A DNA stretch of 47,315 nucleotides from contig JADFYG010000028.1 in the NCBI GenBank assembly GCA_015233155.1, forward strand, positions 31,271 to 78,585, in the 5' to 3' direction. The notes beneath the pieces are model-generated. The model did no database searches, had not been told where the DNA came from, and saw nothing but the letters and a program-made list of their open reading frames with translations. Every line of letters begins with the position of its first letter. Positions within the stretch are counted from its first letter, which is position 1. A program made the position numbers and the translations under genes. Positions 16,638 to 27,225 of the stretch are shown in pieces. The DNA comes from Candidatus Rifleibacteriota bacterium (GTDB lineage: Bacteria; Muiribacteriota; Ozemobacteria; Ozemobacterales; Ozemobacteraceae).

Positions 16638-19600
16638 GTGTCTGATTCTCATAACTCCAAATTCGCAATGATGGACGGCAATTCCGCCGCCGCGCATGTG
16701 GCTCATGCCACGAACGAAGTTATAGCAATTTATCCGATAACCCCCAGTTCAAATATGGGCGAAATCGCCGATGAAAAGACTGCCGCAGGTGAAACGAATA
16801 TTTGGGGAACCGTGCCGATTGTAGCCGAATTGCAATCAGAGGGTGGTGCTTCTGGCGCGGTTCACGGCTCTCTCACTACTGGAGCGTTGACCACAACCTT
16901 TACGGCATCCCAAGGTCTGCTTCTCATGATTCCGAACATGTATAAAATTGCCGGCGAGCTCACATCGGCCGTCATACATGTAGCTGCCAGGTCTCTTGCC
17001 TGCCAGGGGCTTTCGATCTTCGGAGATCACAGCGATGTAATGTCAACTCGTTCCACCGGATTTGCAATGTTGTGCGCTAACTCTGTTCAGGAAACAATGG
17101 ATTTTGCCCTCATGGCCCAGACTGCGACTCTTCAGAGTCGGATTCCATTTCTGCACTTCTTCGACGGTTTCCGCACCTCCCATGAAGTCAACAAGATCGA
17201 AGTATTAGATTTTGATGTAATGCGCAAGATGGTGACGGAAGACTTGGTGAAGGCACACCGCGATCGTGGTCTCAGTCCGGATAGACCATCAATGCGTGGA
17301 ACCGCCCAGAATCCTGATGTCTACTTCCAGGGTCGGGAAACGGTTAACTCCTTCTATGACAAAACTCCCGGCATCGTTCAAAGTGCCATGGACAAATTCG
17401 CTAAGCTGACCGGCCGCCAATATCATCTGTTCGACTATGTCGGTGCCAAGGATGCCGAACGAGTTGTGATCATGATGGGCAGCGGCGCCGAAACCATGCA
17501 TGAAGTTGTGGAACACATGGTTTCCAAGGGTGAAAAAGTCGGTCTGGTAAAAGTTCGCCTGTATCGTCCATTCTCGCTGGAACATCTTGTGAAGGCATTC
17601 CCGGCGTCAGTGAAATCAATCTGTGTTCTCGATCGCACCAAGGAACCCGGCTCCGCCGGCGAACCTCTTTACATCGACGTCAGAAACAGCATCGGAGAAG
17701 CCCTTGAAGCAGGAATTGCTCCATTCAAAAACTGGCCCAAGATTGTCGGTGGTCGTTATGGCCTCGGCTCCAAGGATTTCACCCCGAATCAGTGCTTCGC
17801 GATCTTCGACAACATTAGAATAGCCAAGCCCAAAAACCACTTCACAGTCGGTATCGAAGATGATGTCACTCATACTAGTCTTTTAGTTGGTCCAATGGTT
17901 GACACTGGTGATCCGTCGACCTACAGCGCGAAGTTCTACGGCCTTGGCTCAGACGGCACCGTTGGCGCCAACAAGGACACGATCAAGATCATCGGTATGG
18001 ACACCGACAACAATGCGCAGGGGTATTTTGTTTACGATTCCAAGAAGTCCGGCAGTATAACGATATCTCATCTGCGATTCGGCAAAAAACCTCTTCGTTG
18101 CCCATATCTTATCAATATGGCCGACTTTGTCGCCTGCCACAACTTCAGCTTTCTCGAAAAAATCGACATGCTTTCAGACTTGAAGTCCGGTGGATTCTTC
18201 CTGCTTGAAAGCCCATTCAGCGCCGCTGAAGTCTGGGATAAAATCCCGGCCGAAGTACAGCAGACCATCATAGACAAAAAGGCGAAGTTCTTCGTTCTGG
18301 ATGCGTTGAAGCATGCGGAGAACCTGGGCCTTGGCAATCGTATAAACATCCTCATGCAATCCGCATTCTTCGAAATATCGAAGATCCTTCCCCGCAGTCA
18401 GTTCGAATCTGCAATTAAACATGCAGTTGAGAAGACCTACGGTCGCAAGAGCGAAAAGGTCGTCGAAATGAACTGCAAGGCCGTTGATCTGGGTATCCAG
18501 AACCTGGAAGAAGTGAAATATCCCGGGAAGGTCACGTCACAAATTCACCGTCCTCCCGCCGTAAGTAAAGAAGCGCCGGAATTCGTTCAAAATGTTCTCG
18601 GAGTCATCATGGCTGGAAAGGGGGATTCCCTACCGGTTTCCAAGATGCCTTCCGATGGCACATTCCCAACCGCCACCACAATGTGGGAAAAGCGAAATAT
18701 CGCGACATCTATCCCAGTCTGGGAACCTAAAACGTGCATTCAATGCGGTCTTTGCTCGCTGGCCTGTCCTCATGCCGCAATCCGCACCAAGGTGTATGAA
18801 CCGAAATTCGCTGAAAAAGCACCCAAAACCTTCAAGATGATCAAGGCCACTGGATTTAAAGACAAAGAGCTGTCTTTCACTGTTCAGATTGCCCCGGAAG
18901 ACTGCACCGGTTGCGGAACATGCGTTTATATGTGTCCGGCGTTTGAGAAAGATGCCTCCGGCCAGAAGACCGAAAGAAAAGCAATCAATATGTCCGCACA
19001 ACCTCCACTACGCATGACTGAACGGGAAAATTTCAGCCACTTCATGTCCATTCCGGATACCGATCCTGGTTTATATAACCTTGCCACTCCGAAAGGCTCA
19101 CAGCTCGTTCGCCCGTTGTTTGAATTCTCCGGCGCCTGTGGGGGCTGCGGCGAAACTCCATATATTAAGTTGCTCACTCAGCTCTTCGGTGATCATCTGA
19201 TGATTGCCAATGCCACGGGTTGTTCATCGATCTATGGTGGGAATTTGCCATCAACTCCATATTGCAAGCGTTCCGATGGTCGCGGCCCGGCCTGGTCAAA
19301 TAGCCTGTTTGAAGATAATGCCGAATTCGGTTTGGGCATGCGACTTGCTTCTGACAGATTCCGGAATCAGGCTCTTGAGCTCGTGGAAAAGCTCTCCGCC
19401 TGTTCATGCAAGGCATGCAAGGATGCTATGCCATTGTTTGAATCAATAAAAAAAGCCGACCAGAGCACACCGGCCGGCATCACCGCCCAGCGGGAAAATA
19501 TCACTAAGCTGAAAACCGCTCTCAAGGGCTGTCCGGAACCTGAGGCCCAACGTCTGATTGATCTGGCGGACAACCTGGTCAAACGCAGCGTCTGGATTCT

Positions 19601-20246
19601 TGGAGGCGACGGCTGGGCATATGATATCGGTTATGGTGGTCTCGACCATGTCCTTGCTTCCGGACAAAACGTAAAATTACTTGTTCTCGATACCGAAGTT
19701 TATTCGAACACTGGTGGTCAGATGAGTAAATCTACTCCGATGGGTGCTGTAGCAAGATTTGCCGCTGGCGGCAAGCCTCTGCCCAAGAAAGATCTTGGTA
19801 TGATGGCCATGGCCTATGGAAACATATACGTCGCCAAAGTAGCACTCGGATCTAATCCATCGCAGGTCGTAAAGGCAATGATGGAAGCGGAAGCCTACAA
19901 CGGCCCTGCAATCATAATCGCATATAGCACCTGTATCGCACATGGAATAGACATGAGCAAGGGAATCGAAGAGCAGAGAAAAGCCGTAAATTGCGGACAC
20001 TGGCCGCTGTTCCGCTTCAACCCGGATATGATCAACGAGGGAAAGAATCCTCTCCAAATGGATTCCGCTGAACCAACTATCGCTCTGAAAGATTATATCT
20101 ATGGAGAGAACCGGTACAAATCTCTTACCAAAAGCAATCCGGCTGCTGCTGAAAAACTGCTACATGAAAGCGAAAAGAACACGTCCTTCAGACAAAAGCT
20201 TTACCGAACACTGGCGGCTATCGATGTAACCAAACTTAAATCATAA
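16638..20246 (+). CDS. nifJ: Pyruvate:ferredoxin (flavodoxin) oxidoreductase
   Basis: One-chain PFOR converting pyruvate and CoA to acetyl-CoA, CO2 and reduced ferredoxin, a hallmark of anaerobic metabolism. From the chosen start it is 1202 residues (family about 1170-1190). Domain order: pyruvate/transketolase domain I (FAMMDGNSAAAHVAHATNEV, IYPITPSSNMGEIADEK), domain II, gamma-type domain, an 8-iron ferredoxin domain (CIQCGLCSLACP and CTGCGTCVYMCP), and the thiamine diphosphate domain (GGDGWAYDIGYGGLDHVL, TEVYSNTGGQ) with the proximal cluster motif CGGCGETPY. GTG at 16638 has AGGAGG 5 bases upstream; the longer frame from 16575 has no such site. It is followed by a strong terminator. Confidence 0.97.
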   Translation: MSDSHNSKFAMMDGNSAAAHVAHATNEVIAIYPITPSSNMGEIADEKTAAGETNIWGTVPIVAELQSEGGASGAVHGSLTTGALTTTFTASQGLLLMIPNMYKIAGELTSAVIHVAARSLACQGLSIFGDHSDVMSTRSTGFAMLCANSVQETMDFALMAQTATLQSRIPFLHFFDGFRTSHEVNKIEVLDFDVMRKMVTEDLVKAHRDRGLSPDRPSMRGTAQNPDVYFQGRETVNSFYDKTPGIVQSAMDKFAKLTGRQYHLFDYVGAKDAERVVIMMGSGAETMHEVVEHMVSKGEKVGLVKVRLYRPFSLEHLVKAFPASVKSICVLDRTKEPGSAGEPLYIDVRNSIGEALEAGIAPFKNWPKIVGGRYGLGSKDFTPNQCFAIFDNIRIAKPKNHFTVGIEDDVTHTSLLVGPMVDTGDPSTYSAKFYGLGSDGTVGANKDTIKIIGMDTDNNAQGYFVYDSKKSGSITISHLRFGKKPLRCPYLINMADFVACHNFSFLEKIDMLSDLKSGGFFLLESPFSAAEVWDKIPAEVQQTIIDKKAKFFVLDALKHAENLGLGNRINILMQSAFFEISKILPRSQFESAIKHAVEKTYGRKSEKVVEMNCKAVDLGIQNLEEVKYPGKVTSQIHRPPAVSKEAPEFVQNVLGVIMAGKGDSLPVSKMPSDGTFPTATTMWEKRNIATSIPVWEPKTCIQCGLCSLACPHAAIRTKVYEPKFAEKAPKTFKMIKATGFKDKELSFTVQIAPEDCTGCGTCVYMCPAFEKDASGQKTERKAINMSAQPPLRMTERENFSHFMSIPDTDPGLYNLATPKGSQLVRPLFEFSGACGGCGETPYIKLLTQLFGDHLMIANATGCSSIYGGNLPSTPYCKRSDGRGPAWSNSLFEDNAEFGLGMRLASDRFRNQALELVEKLSACSCKACKDAMPLFESIKKADQSTPAGITAQRENITKLKTALKGCPEPEAQRLIDLADNLVKRSVWILGGDGWAYDIGYGGLDHVLASGQNVKLLVLDTEVYSNTGGQMSKSTPMGAVARFAAGGKPLPKKDLGMMAMAYGNIYVAKVALGSNPSQVVKAMMEAEAYNGPAIIIAYSTCIAHGIDMSKGIEEQRKAVNCGHWPLFRFNPDMINEGKNPLQMDSAEPTIALKDYIYGENRYKSLTKSNPAAAEKLLHESEKNTSFRQKLYRTLAAIDVTKLKS

Positions 20247-20301
20247 ATCAGCGGATCAGCTATCCGTAATCAGCCCTGAAAAACTAATTATATTAGCATT
20301 T

Positions 20302-20333
20302 CAACCCCAGGTTCATAACCTGGGGTTGTTTTT
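20302..20333 (+). terminator. Rho-independent terminator of nifJ
   Basis: A perfect 12-base-pair stem, CAACCCCAGGTT (20302-20313) with AACCTGGGGTTG (20317-20328), loop CAT, followed by five T. There is no T run on the other side, so it works mainly for the plus-strand nifJ transcript although radA converges from the right. Confidence 0.92.
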
Positions 20334-20337
20334 GTAA

Positions 20338-21753
20338 TTAATTCGAATCAGCCTCTGGCGCGGAGCGAAGGCCCGGAAAAACATGTTCAACGGCATCACG
20401 AAGAGTTCTCACCCGTACAACCTCCCCGCTGCGAGCTGCACAACTTTTTTCACCTGTTTCGCCGCGCTCTCCGACCAGAAAGTGCTTGAAACCGAAACGA
20501 CGCCCTTCCGCAATACGTCGGTCCACACCCGCAACCGGTCTTACATCGCCTGATAATGTCAGTTCACCTATGGGAAGAATATCACGCGGCAGAGAGCGAT
20601 TACGCAGGCTTCCGATAAGCGCAAGCGCCAGTCCCAGATCGCCACCAGGCTCATTGAGTCGCAGTCCACCAGCGACATTAGCGAAAACGTCCTTGTTGTA
20701 GAACTTGAATCCACAATGTTTTTCGAGCACTGCCACGACCAGATTCAATCGATTTGGCTCGATTCCGGCAACAACACGACGCGGCATGGAGAGAAACGAG
20801 TGCGTTACCAAAGTCTGCAGCTCCGCAAGAATCGCGCGCGAGCCTTCCAGAAGCGGAACTATGACTACTCCAGGAGACTCAACATGTGCGCGGCTTACGA
20901 ACAGATCAGACGGATTCAGCACAGGTAACAATCCATTCGTCGTCATCTGAAACACGGCGACCTCGCCCGTTGCGCCGAATCTGTTCTTGAATACCCGTAA
21001 AACTCGAAATTGCGAACTCAATTCACCCTCGAAATATAAAACCGTGTCGACAATGTGCTCAAGCACCTTAGGTCCTGCAATAGCTCCCTCTTTTGTGACA
21101 TGACCGACGATCATCACCGGAAGATTGCGATCCTTGCCGAATTTGGTCAATACCGCCGCACATTCACGAATCTGACTGACAGAGCCAGGAGTCGATTCAA
21201 GCTGTGATGTAAAGACCGTCTGAATTGAATCAACGATCACCAGTCGCGGTTGATAAGAGAGAATACAACTCAGCGATGATTCAATATTTTGCTCCGAAAG
21301 CAGGAGAATATCTTTCTCATTACCGACTTTAAGTCGGTCGGCACGAAGTTTTATCTGCGTGAGAGACTCTTCCCCTGAAATGTATATAATGGGTTTCAGA
21401 ATGACAGACAGGCGTGACGCAAGTTGCAACATGAAGGTTGATTTTCCTACCCCGGGCTCCCCTCCGATCAAAGTGATTCCCCCCGGTACAATTCCGCCTC
21501 CTATCAAATCATCGAATACATCAAAACCCGTCGCCAGACGCGCCGAACTTTCTCCGGAAATCTCGCTCAGGGGATGGCAAAGTGCGAGATTGGAACCGCC
21601 GGACGCAAACCTGGATACCTCCTGCCCAGCAGGGGGCGCCGCTTCTTCGACAAGCAAATTCCACTCGCTGCAACTCGAACATTGGCCTACCCACTTGCTG
21701 AAGCTTTGTCCACATCCCTGGCAGACAAAACGAGTCCCGCCCTTTTTGGCCAT
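20338..21753 (-). CDS. radA: DNA repair protein RadA (Sms)
   Basis: Branch-migration helicase helping recombination intermediates mature. The 471 residues have the N-terminal C4 zinc finger (Cys11, Cys14, Cys25, Cys28), a RecA-like ATPase with Walker A GGEPGVGKST at 97-106, the RadA-specific KNRFG motif, and a Lon-protease-like C-terminal domain (LGLALALIGSLRNR...ELTLSGDVRPV). All signature residues are intact and length is normal. It follows uvrA by 12 bases on the same strand, so the two repair genes are probably cotranscribed. Start ATG at 21753. Confidence 0.97.
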   Translation of the reverse strand: MAKKGGTRFVCQGCGQSFSKWVGQCSSCSEWNLLVEEAAPPAGQEVSRFASGGSNLALCHPLSEISGESSARLATGFDVFDDLIGGGIVPGGITLIGGEPGVGKSTFMLQLASRLSVILKPIIYISGEESLTQIKLRADRLKVGNEKDILLLSEQNIESSLSCILSYQPRLVIVDSIQTVFTSQLESTPGSVSQIRECAAVLTKFGKDRNLPVMIVGHVTKEGAIAGPKVLEHIVDTVLYFEGELSSQFRVLRVFKNRFGATGEVAVFQMTTNGLLPVLNPSDLFVSRAHVESPGVVIVPLLEGSRAILAELQTLVTHSFLSMPRRVVAGIEPNRLNLVVAVLEKHCGFKFYNKDVFANVAGGLRLNEPGGDLGLALALIGSLRNRSLPRDILPIGELTLSGDVRPVAGVDRRIAEGRRFGFKHFLVGERGETGEKSCAARSGEVVRVRTLRDAVEHVFPGLRSAPEADSN

Positions 21754-21765
21754 GCTATTTCCTCG

Positions 21766-24591
21766 TCAGCGTTTGTGATTGTCTGCCAGATGTGACTTGA
21801 GAAATGATCCGGTGATGGATTCCTTATTTTTTGCGATCTGCTCCGGCGTGCCCGTGGCAATGATTCGACCGCCATCGTCTCCACCTTCAGGACCGAGATC
21901 GATAATCCAGTCGGCTGTTTTGATTACATCGAGGTTATGTTCAACAACCAAGACTGTATTCCCCTTGTCAACGAGACGTGTCAAAACTCCGAGCAACATG
22001 CGCACATCTTCGAAATGCAGTCCGGTAGTAGGCTCGTCAAGCAGATAAAACGTCGATCCGGTCGCTATTCGTGAAAGTTCTGTTGATAGCTTCACGCGCT
22101 GGGCTTCCCCGCCCGATAGAGTATTACTGGCCTGCCCGAGGGTCAGATAGCCAAGACCGACATCCACCAGCGTCTGGAGTTTACGGCGCAACGCAGTGAA
22201 AGCCTCAAAGAAAGCAAGTGCTTCCTTAGCCGTCATGGCAAGCACTTCTGCAATGTTCTTCCCCTTGAATCTGACCATCAATGTTTCATCGTTGAATCTC
22301 AGCCCTTTACATGCTTCGCATGTGACATAGACATCCGGAAGAAAGTGCATCTCGATCTGTATCTGCCCGGACCCTTCACATGTCTCGCAACGGCCACCTT
22401 TCACATTGAATGAGAAGCGGCCCGGCGTGTAACCACGCGTACGCGCCTCAACGGTCTCGGCAAAAAGAGCCCGAATTGGTGTAAACAACCCTGTATAAGT
22501 CGACGGATTCGAACGCGGCGTGCGACCGATCGGGTCCTGATCTATATTGACGACTTTGTCGAGAAACTGCGCACCGGACAGTTTTTCGTGAGGTGCTACA
22601 TCGAGACGCGCCCTGTTCAATATATTTGCAAGCAACGGATATAATGTATCGGCAACAAGACTGGACTTTCCGGAACCCGAAACGCCGGTTACCGCAATAA
22701 GTTTACCGAGAGGAAACTCCACGTCAAGGTTCTTGAGATTGTTGTGACACGCTCCGTGAAGCGTCAGATTTTGTCCACTGCCAGGACGGCGCGAGGATGG
22801 AATCTCAATTTTTTCAACTCCGGAGAGAAAACGCCCCGTGAGGCTTTCCGCAACCTTTGCCACCTCGGCCGGGGAACCCTCGGCTATGAGACGTCCGCCC
22901 TCCTTGCCAGCCCCCGGGCCCAGGTCGAGAATGTGATCTGAGCTAGTCATGATCTCGTGATCATGTTCGACGACTAAAACTGTGTTACCCAGATCACGTA
23001 ATCGCAACAACGTGTCGATGAGACGTCGGTTATCCCGTGGATGCAGACCGATACTAGGTTCATCTAGCACATATGTTATGCCGACAAGGGCAGAACCAAT
23101 TTGTGTAGCAAGCCTTATGCGCTGCGCTTCACCGCCGGAAAGCGTGTGTGCCGGACGCGCCAAAGTAAGATATTCAAGACCGACATCTTTCAGAAAACGT
23201 AGGCGCGCGCGGATTTCTTCAAGCACTTTCTTGCAAATAAACAGCTCACGCTCTGTAAGAGGCAGCTTCTGAAAAAACGCGAACAGCTCAGCTACGGACT
23301 GCTGCGTCATGCCATGTATGCTCAGCCCTTCTACTGTGACTGCAAGAGCCGCAGGCGAAAGTCGCTTCCCCTGACAAGCCGGACACGGAAGCTCACGCAT
23401 GAATTTTTCGTAATACGAGCGGGCCTCTTCCGATGTGGTTTCGCGAAATCGTCGTTCTATTGTTGGAATCACGCCTTCAAAAGGCTTTTTGAATGTCGCC
23501 TGCATGCGTTTACCTTCGTAAACGACTTCGATTTCCTGAGTCCCGGAACCATGTAGCAAAACCTGTACAATTTTTTCGGGCAAATCACGTACAGGAGTAT
23601 TGAGAGAAAATTTGAAGTAACGCGCCAGGCTATTCAACCACTGCCTGAAAAAGCTTTCTTCATTGGCGTTCATGGCAGCAATGGCACCTTCAGCAATGGA
23701 AATAGAACGATCCGGGATAATGCGTTCAGGATCAATTACGAGCTGAAACCCAAGACCGGAACAGGTTTGACATGCTCCATATGGCGCATTGAACGAGAAA
23801 AGACGAGGTTTGATCTCCGGAAGGCTTATTTCGCATGCCGCGCAGCGTAAATGCTCACTATATAAGGTTTCCTGATCATCAGCTTTCACAGTGACTCTGC
23901 CATCCGCCAGCTTAAAGGCCAGCTCAACGCCCTCGGACAAACGTGTTTTTTCGCCTTCTCCGCCGGAAAGTGAAAGTCGGTCTACAGCCACCTCTATCGT
24001 ATGCTTGCGTTTTGAATCCAGCTTTGGAAGATCGTCTTCCAGCGAATACAGGGCTCCGTCAATGCGCACTCTGGAAAAACCCTCCTTGCGCAGCTCTTCG
24101 AAAACCTTGTTGTATTCACCCTTGCGACCACTTACGATTGGCGCAAGGAGGGTCAGCTTAGTTCCGACAGGTGCTCTGAGAAGCGATTCGACGATTTCCT
24201 GCGGAGTGCTGCTATGCAATAAAGAACCGCATTTCGGACAATGTGGTCGTCCAACGGCTGCATAAAGTAGTCTGAAATAATCGTATAATTCGGTTATGGT
24301 ACCAACCGTTGATCTCGGATTTCGCGAGGTCGTCTTTTGTTGGATGGCGATTGTAGGCGACAAGCCTTCTATCGACTCAACATCGGGTTTTTCCATTTGT
24401 TGGAGAAATTGCCGGGCATAAGCGGATAGAGATTCCATATACCGCCGCTGCCCCTCGGCGTGAATAGTATCAAAGGCCAGAGAAGACTTTCCGGAACCGG
24501 AAACCCCTGTTATAACAGTCAGCGTATTGCGCGGAATATCGACCGAAAGATCTTTTAGATTATGAACACGGGCCTTAAGAACACTAATCAT
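21766..24591 (-). CDS. uvrA: Excinuclease ABC subunit A
   Basis: Damage-recognition ATPase of nucleotide excision repair. The 941 residues match the family length. There are two ABC ATPase modules: Walker A GVSGSGKS at 29-36 and a second GVSGSGKS near residue 640, each with an LSGGEAQR signature. Two zinc modules are present: CAAC...CQTC in the first half and CETC...CEAC in the second. The N-terminal [31 protein letters not shown] is canonical. Catalytic and zinc residues are complete. No uvrB or uvrC is nearby. Start ATG at 24591. Confidence 0.98.
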   Translation of the reverse strand: MISVLKARVHNLKDLSVDIPRNTLTVITGVSGSGKSSLAFDTIHAEGQRRYMESLSAYARQFLQQMEKPDVESIEGLSPTIAIQQKTTSRNPRSTVGTITELYDYFRLLYAAVGRPHCPKCGSLLHSSTPQEIVESLLRAPVGTKLTLLAPIVSGRKGEYNKVFEELRKEGFSRVRIDGALYSLEDDLPKLDSKRKHTIEVAVDRLSLSGGEGEKTRLSEGVELAFKLADGRVTVKADDQETLYSEHLRCAACEISLPEIKPRLFSFNAPYGACQTCSGLGFQLVIDPERIIPDRSISIAEGAIAAMNANEESFFRQWLNSLARYFKFSLNTPVRDLPEKIVQVLLHGSGTQEIEVVYEGKRMQATFKKPFEGVIPTIERRFRETTSEEARSYYEKFMRELPCPACQGKRLSPAALAVTVEGLSIHGMTQQSVAELFAFFQKLPLTERELFICKKVLEEIRARLRFLKDVGLEYLTLARPAHTLSGGEAQRIRLATQIGSALVGITYVLDEPSIGLHPRDNRRLIDTLLRLRDLGNTVLVVEHDHEIMTSSDHILDLGPGAGKEGGRLIAEGSPAEVAKVAESLTGRFLSGVEKIEIPSSRRPGSGQNLTLHGACHNNLKNLDVEFPLGKLIAVTGVSGSGKSSLVADTLYPLLANILNRARLDVAPHEKLSGAQFLDKVVNIDQDPIGRTPRSNPSTYTGLFTPIRALFAETVEARTRGYTPGRFSFNVKGGRCETCEGSGQIQIEMHFLPDVYVTCEACKGLRFNDETLMVRFKGKNIAEVLAMTAKEALAFFEAFTALRRKLQTLVDVGLGYLTLGQASNTLSGGEAQRVKLSTELSRIATGSTFYLLDEPTTGLHFEDVRMLLGVLTRLVDKGNTVLVVEHNLDVIKTADWIIDLGPEGGDDGGRIIATGTPEQIAKNKESITGSFLKSHLADNHKR

Positions 24592-24640
24592 GATGAAATG
24601 AAATTAGTCTTTTCGGGAGTAAATCAATGAAATCGTCCGG

Positions 24641-25414
24641 CTAGCGCCAATCATACTGAATAATACTGGCCTGTGTAGGATTGCTGATCTGGCCATTCTG
24701 AAAAGTGACTTTATAAAACCCGGAGACTTTTACACGCTTTCCATTGAAACCACCAGCTTCGCCCGACCTGCTGAATACCTCGACGAGTCCGTTTTTAACG
24801 ACGACTTCCCCAGTGCCCTTATTGACATTGTACAACATTTTATACAAGCCTGACGCTCCAAGCGCGACAACCCGATTGGCCTCGACCTCAAGAAGTTCAC
24901 GGCCATCCGGGCTTACGGCAACAGTGACCTCGCCGCGATTAACCGACACACGTTCTTTATTTACTTTGTTTTCCTTATCATCCAGCTCCGGTTTGAAAAC
25001 AGTCATCTCGGATACGGAGGCAAGCTTAACCTGATTTTTCAGCTGTAATTCGACGACGAGAAAGCCATCTTTTTCGGTTTTGAAACTGTAGTCTCCGTTG
25101 ATCACAGTCCCCTTCTTTATCTTTTCCCACTCTCCAATTGAACGGCCGAGGGTGGTCCCCCTTGCGTCGATTACCGTTGATTTGTACAATTCTTCCCGAC
25201 GTTCCTGGAACTCTTTTTTTGCGGCACGATTCATAATAACCGTAACAAATCCGGCGATCGCAAGAAGCACAAACAGAACGGCACCAACGATCACCAATAC
25301 GCGTTTTTTTTCCGAATCGGACTTCTGGTTCAGAACGTTTTTTTCACGTTCCACCTGAAGCTTTTTCAGCGACTTATGGTCAAGCCGTTCGAGCTGATGC
25401 CATTGTTTAGCCAT
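24641..25414 (-). CDS. Membrane-anchored FecR-like domain protein
   Basis: 257 residues: about 38 charged cytoplasmic residues, one membrane helix (39-60), then an extracytoplasmic region whose pattern (GTVINGDYSFKTEKDGFLVVEL, NRGEVTVAVSPDGRELLEV, VVKNGLVEVFSRSG) resembles FecR-type beta domains. Such domains often sense or bind at the envelope. It is the last gene of the pseudopilin cluster read on the minus strand, and its ATG overlaps the stop of a possible 41-residue ORF (TAATG). A FecR-domain lipoprotein also sits in the second pseudopilin cluster, so the two may play matching roles. Specific function unknown. Confidence 0.7.
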   Translation of the reverse strand: MAKQWHQLERLDHKSLKKLQVEREKNVLNQKSDSEKKRVLVIVGAVLFVLLAIAGFVTVIMNRAAKKEFQERREELYKSTVIDARGTTLGRSIGEWEKIKKGTVINGDYSFKTEKDGFLVVELQLKNQVKLASVSEMTVFKPELDDKENKVNKERVSVNRGEVTVAVSPDGRELLEVEANRVVALGASGLYKMLYNVNKGTGEVVVKNGLVEVFSRSGEAGGFNGKRVKVSGFYKVTFQNGQISNPTQASIIQYDWR

Positions 25415-25539
25415 TACGATTGAGACTGGTCAGAAACAGACCGAGATTTCTCCATGTTGCGAATGAATTGCCAGCGAGATGAGACAAAAAGGCGCATAAA
25501 ATTACCCGAAAGCTTTGGAAGGATATCAGACAAAAGCAT
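25414..25539 (-). CDS. Possible 41-residue protein coupled to the FecR-like gene
   Basis: In the gap between the third pseudopilin and the FecR-like gene an ATG at 25539 opens 41 codons (MLLSDILPKLSGNF then MRLFVSSRWQFIRNM, ending SVSDQSQS). Its TAA overlaps the next ATG as TAATG, the same junction type used at 26317 in this cluster. An AAAGG lies 9 bases upstream of the ATG. The middle is aromatic and basic but has no clear membrane helix. It may be a real small gene or a leader giving translational coupling. Coding status is uncertain. Confidence 0.4.
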   Translation of the reverse strand: MLLSDILPKLSGNFMRLFVSSRWQFIRNMEKSRSVSDQSQS

Positions 25540-25558
25540 CTGTATCAACCTTTGCCGA

Positions 25559-26317
25559 TCACAAAGTGCCAACTCCGACATTTGGAGTAATCATGAGAGA
25601 ATTTTCCTTGAAAACATTTGGATCCTTGGGAAACACGCAATGAATCTCTATCTTTATTGGCTGCGGATCAGGCGTCGGACACTGTGGCATGGTAAACCTG
25701 ACCCATTCAACATCTTCAATCAATGGAATGTCACGATCAGCAACAACATTCGGCGTTTTCATGATCTTTCCGGACTGCGCATAATCCTTCGGAACAGACT
25801 TGAAGGTAAATCCTCTCGAACGAAGACGCAGTTTACCGACTTTCACAAGCTGGTAGTCGGTTGGAGTGTAGATCAGGTCATTTATGACAATTGTTCCGGA
25901 TCCCGGAGGGCGTTCGGGATCGCAACACACCCAGCTCATGATCGACTGTCCGGCTGCGGACATGTCTTTGGCGGCGACTTTATCCGAAACGGCTTTAACC
26001 TTAACATAGTATGGTTCGGCCGCTCCAGCAGGTGCATCCGCGCACGATGGATCTTTTATGGCATCGGGTAAAAGTGTCGTCGGATAGGAAGTGCTCTTGA
26101 GCTGAATGTTCAGAATCTGTGTACCGTTGCGCAACTGATCGACAACCATACCGATCCACTGGGCCTTCATCGACACCTTTTGGCCGCCGATAAAAAGGTT
26201 GTATGCAAAATAAAGAAATATTGCAAGAATCGATACAGCTATCAACAATTCTATCAACGTAAAAGCACGACACCTGGTTTTGCGAACGGGGGCAGAGAGA
26301 TTACGCATGAAAGCCAT
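25559..26317 (-). CDS. Pseudopilin (type II secretion / type IV pilus-like minor pilin)
   Basis: 252 residues. After 18 basic residues comes the class III prepilin signal RAFTLIELLIAVSILAIFLY: cleavage before Phe with Ala instead of Gly at -1, and Glu at mature position 5. The hydrophobic helix is followed by a soluble domain of about 200 residues, long for a major pilin and closer to GspJ/PilW-type minor pseudopilins. The ATG shares its A with the upstream stop (TAATG). It is third in a three-pseudopilin set. No assembly ATPase, secretin or prepilin peptidase is in the window, so it must use machinery encoded elsewhere. Confidence 0.8.
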   Translation of the reverse strand: MAFMRNLSAPVRKTRCRAFTLIELLIAVSILAIFLYFAYNLFIGGQKVSMKAQWIGMVVDQLRNGTQILNIQLKSTSYPTTLLPDAIKDPSCADAPAGAAEPYYVKVKAVSDKVAAKDMSAAGQSIMSWVCCDPERPPGSGTIVINDLIYTPTDYQLVKVGKLRLRSRGFTFKSVPKDYAQSGKIMKTPNVVADRDIPLIEDVEWVRFTMPQCPTPDPQPIKIEIHCVFPKDPNVFKENSLMITPNVGVGTL

Positions 26318-27225
26318 TAGTCAAGCGCCCCCTTCCTTGTGATTTTCTGAATTTTTGTCTGAAGCAAAGTATACTTCTTCCCCTGAAAATCCTCTATCGT
26401 ACCGTAGACATGGATTTCAATGGCTTCTTCGTTGTAACGTCGCAGATCTTTGAGCGATCCCACCTTGATTCCGAGTTCGTCCGGTTTTTTTTCATCCTTG
26501 TAGATTCCATATGACATCGTGTACGGACAACCGTCATCGGTCATTCTCCAGTCTTTCGTTGTCTTGACGGCAGACGATTTGTTAAAAACAAGGGCTGGTT
26601 GCACAACTTTACCATCCATCTCGCCATTGGTGCAGTCGCGAATGAAATATTGGAGAAATTTTTCGGGTTTCTTCGATTTATATGCACTGATATCTGGAAC
26701 CGTGTATCTTCGCGATTCCGGGCTTGATACAGCACAATTAGGGACCAAAAAGCGAAAATCGGGGTTATAGAAACTACCAATGCGAATATATACCTCCGGA
26801 CGATCCTGGAAGTTGATATAGGTATATTTCGGTAGCCCATTCATAGTCAGTTCGGTTGATGGCTTTATGCGTTGAAAAAATTTCGGCTCTGCCGGAAACG
26901 CCTGAAATGCCAGCTCACCAAGAATCATTTGCGGGTATTCAGTGAAATCAAACAAGGGGTTCTTACCTTGTGCAAACTCGACAGCATCATATAATTCTGT
27001 CGGAAACAATTTTGCCTTCAGCAGCAGATGCTGCAAAGCGGCACGAGCGGCAAAGAATGCCTGCTGGTTTTGCAAGCCCAGACGATTGTGACCGGTGACA
27101 CTCTTGTTCGTGGCATACATGCCGACAAACAGAATAAACAAACAGAATGCAAAGAAAAGAGCTATGACTATCGCCATTCCACTCCGACTCATCACGCTTC
27201 GCCGTTTCATCAATATTCTCATCAT
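26317..27225 (-). CDS. GspK/PilX-like pseudopilin lacking Glu+5
   Basis: 302 residues from ATG 27225, which overlaps the upstream stop by four bases; the longer frame to 27321 would overlap the previous gene by 100 bases. The N-terminus MSRSG-MAIVIALFFAFCLFILF looks like a prepilin signal with cleavage after Gly, but Ile stands where Glu5 is usual. GspK and PilX-type tip subunits also lack or replace this Glu. The mature part (about 280 residues) is large, as in GspK. It lies between two Glu5-containing pseudopilins, fitting an I-K-J style tip complex. Assignment is by N-terminal pattern and order only. Confidence 0.65.
   Translation of the reverse strand: MMRILMKRRSVMSRSGMAIVIALFFAFCLFILFVGMYATNKSVTGHNRLGLQNQQAFFAARAALQHLLLKAKLFPTELYDAVEFAQGKNPLFDFTEYPQMILGELAFQAFPAEPKFFQRIKPSTELTMNGLPKYTYINFQDRPEVYIRIGSFYNPDFRFLVPNCAVSSPESRRYTVPDISAYKSKKPEKFLQYFIRDCTNGEMDGKVVQPALVFNKSSAVKTTKDWRMTDDGCPYTMSYGIYKDEKKPDELGIKVGSLKDLRRYNEEAIEIHVYGTIEDFQGKKYTLLQTKIQKITRKGALD

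Noticed and set aside
19677..20057. 126-residue minus-strand frame
   Set aside because: Antisense to the thiamine diphosphate domain of nifJ; no ribosome site or features.
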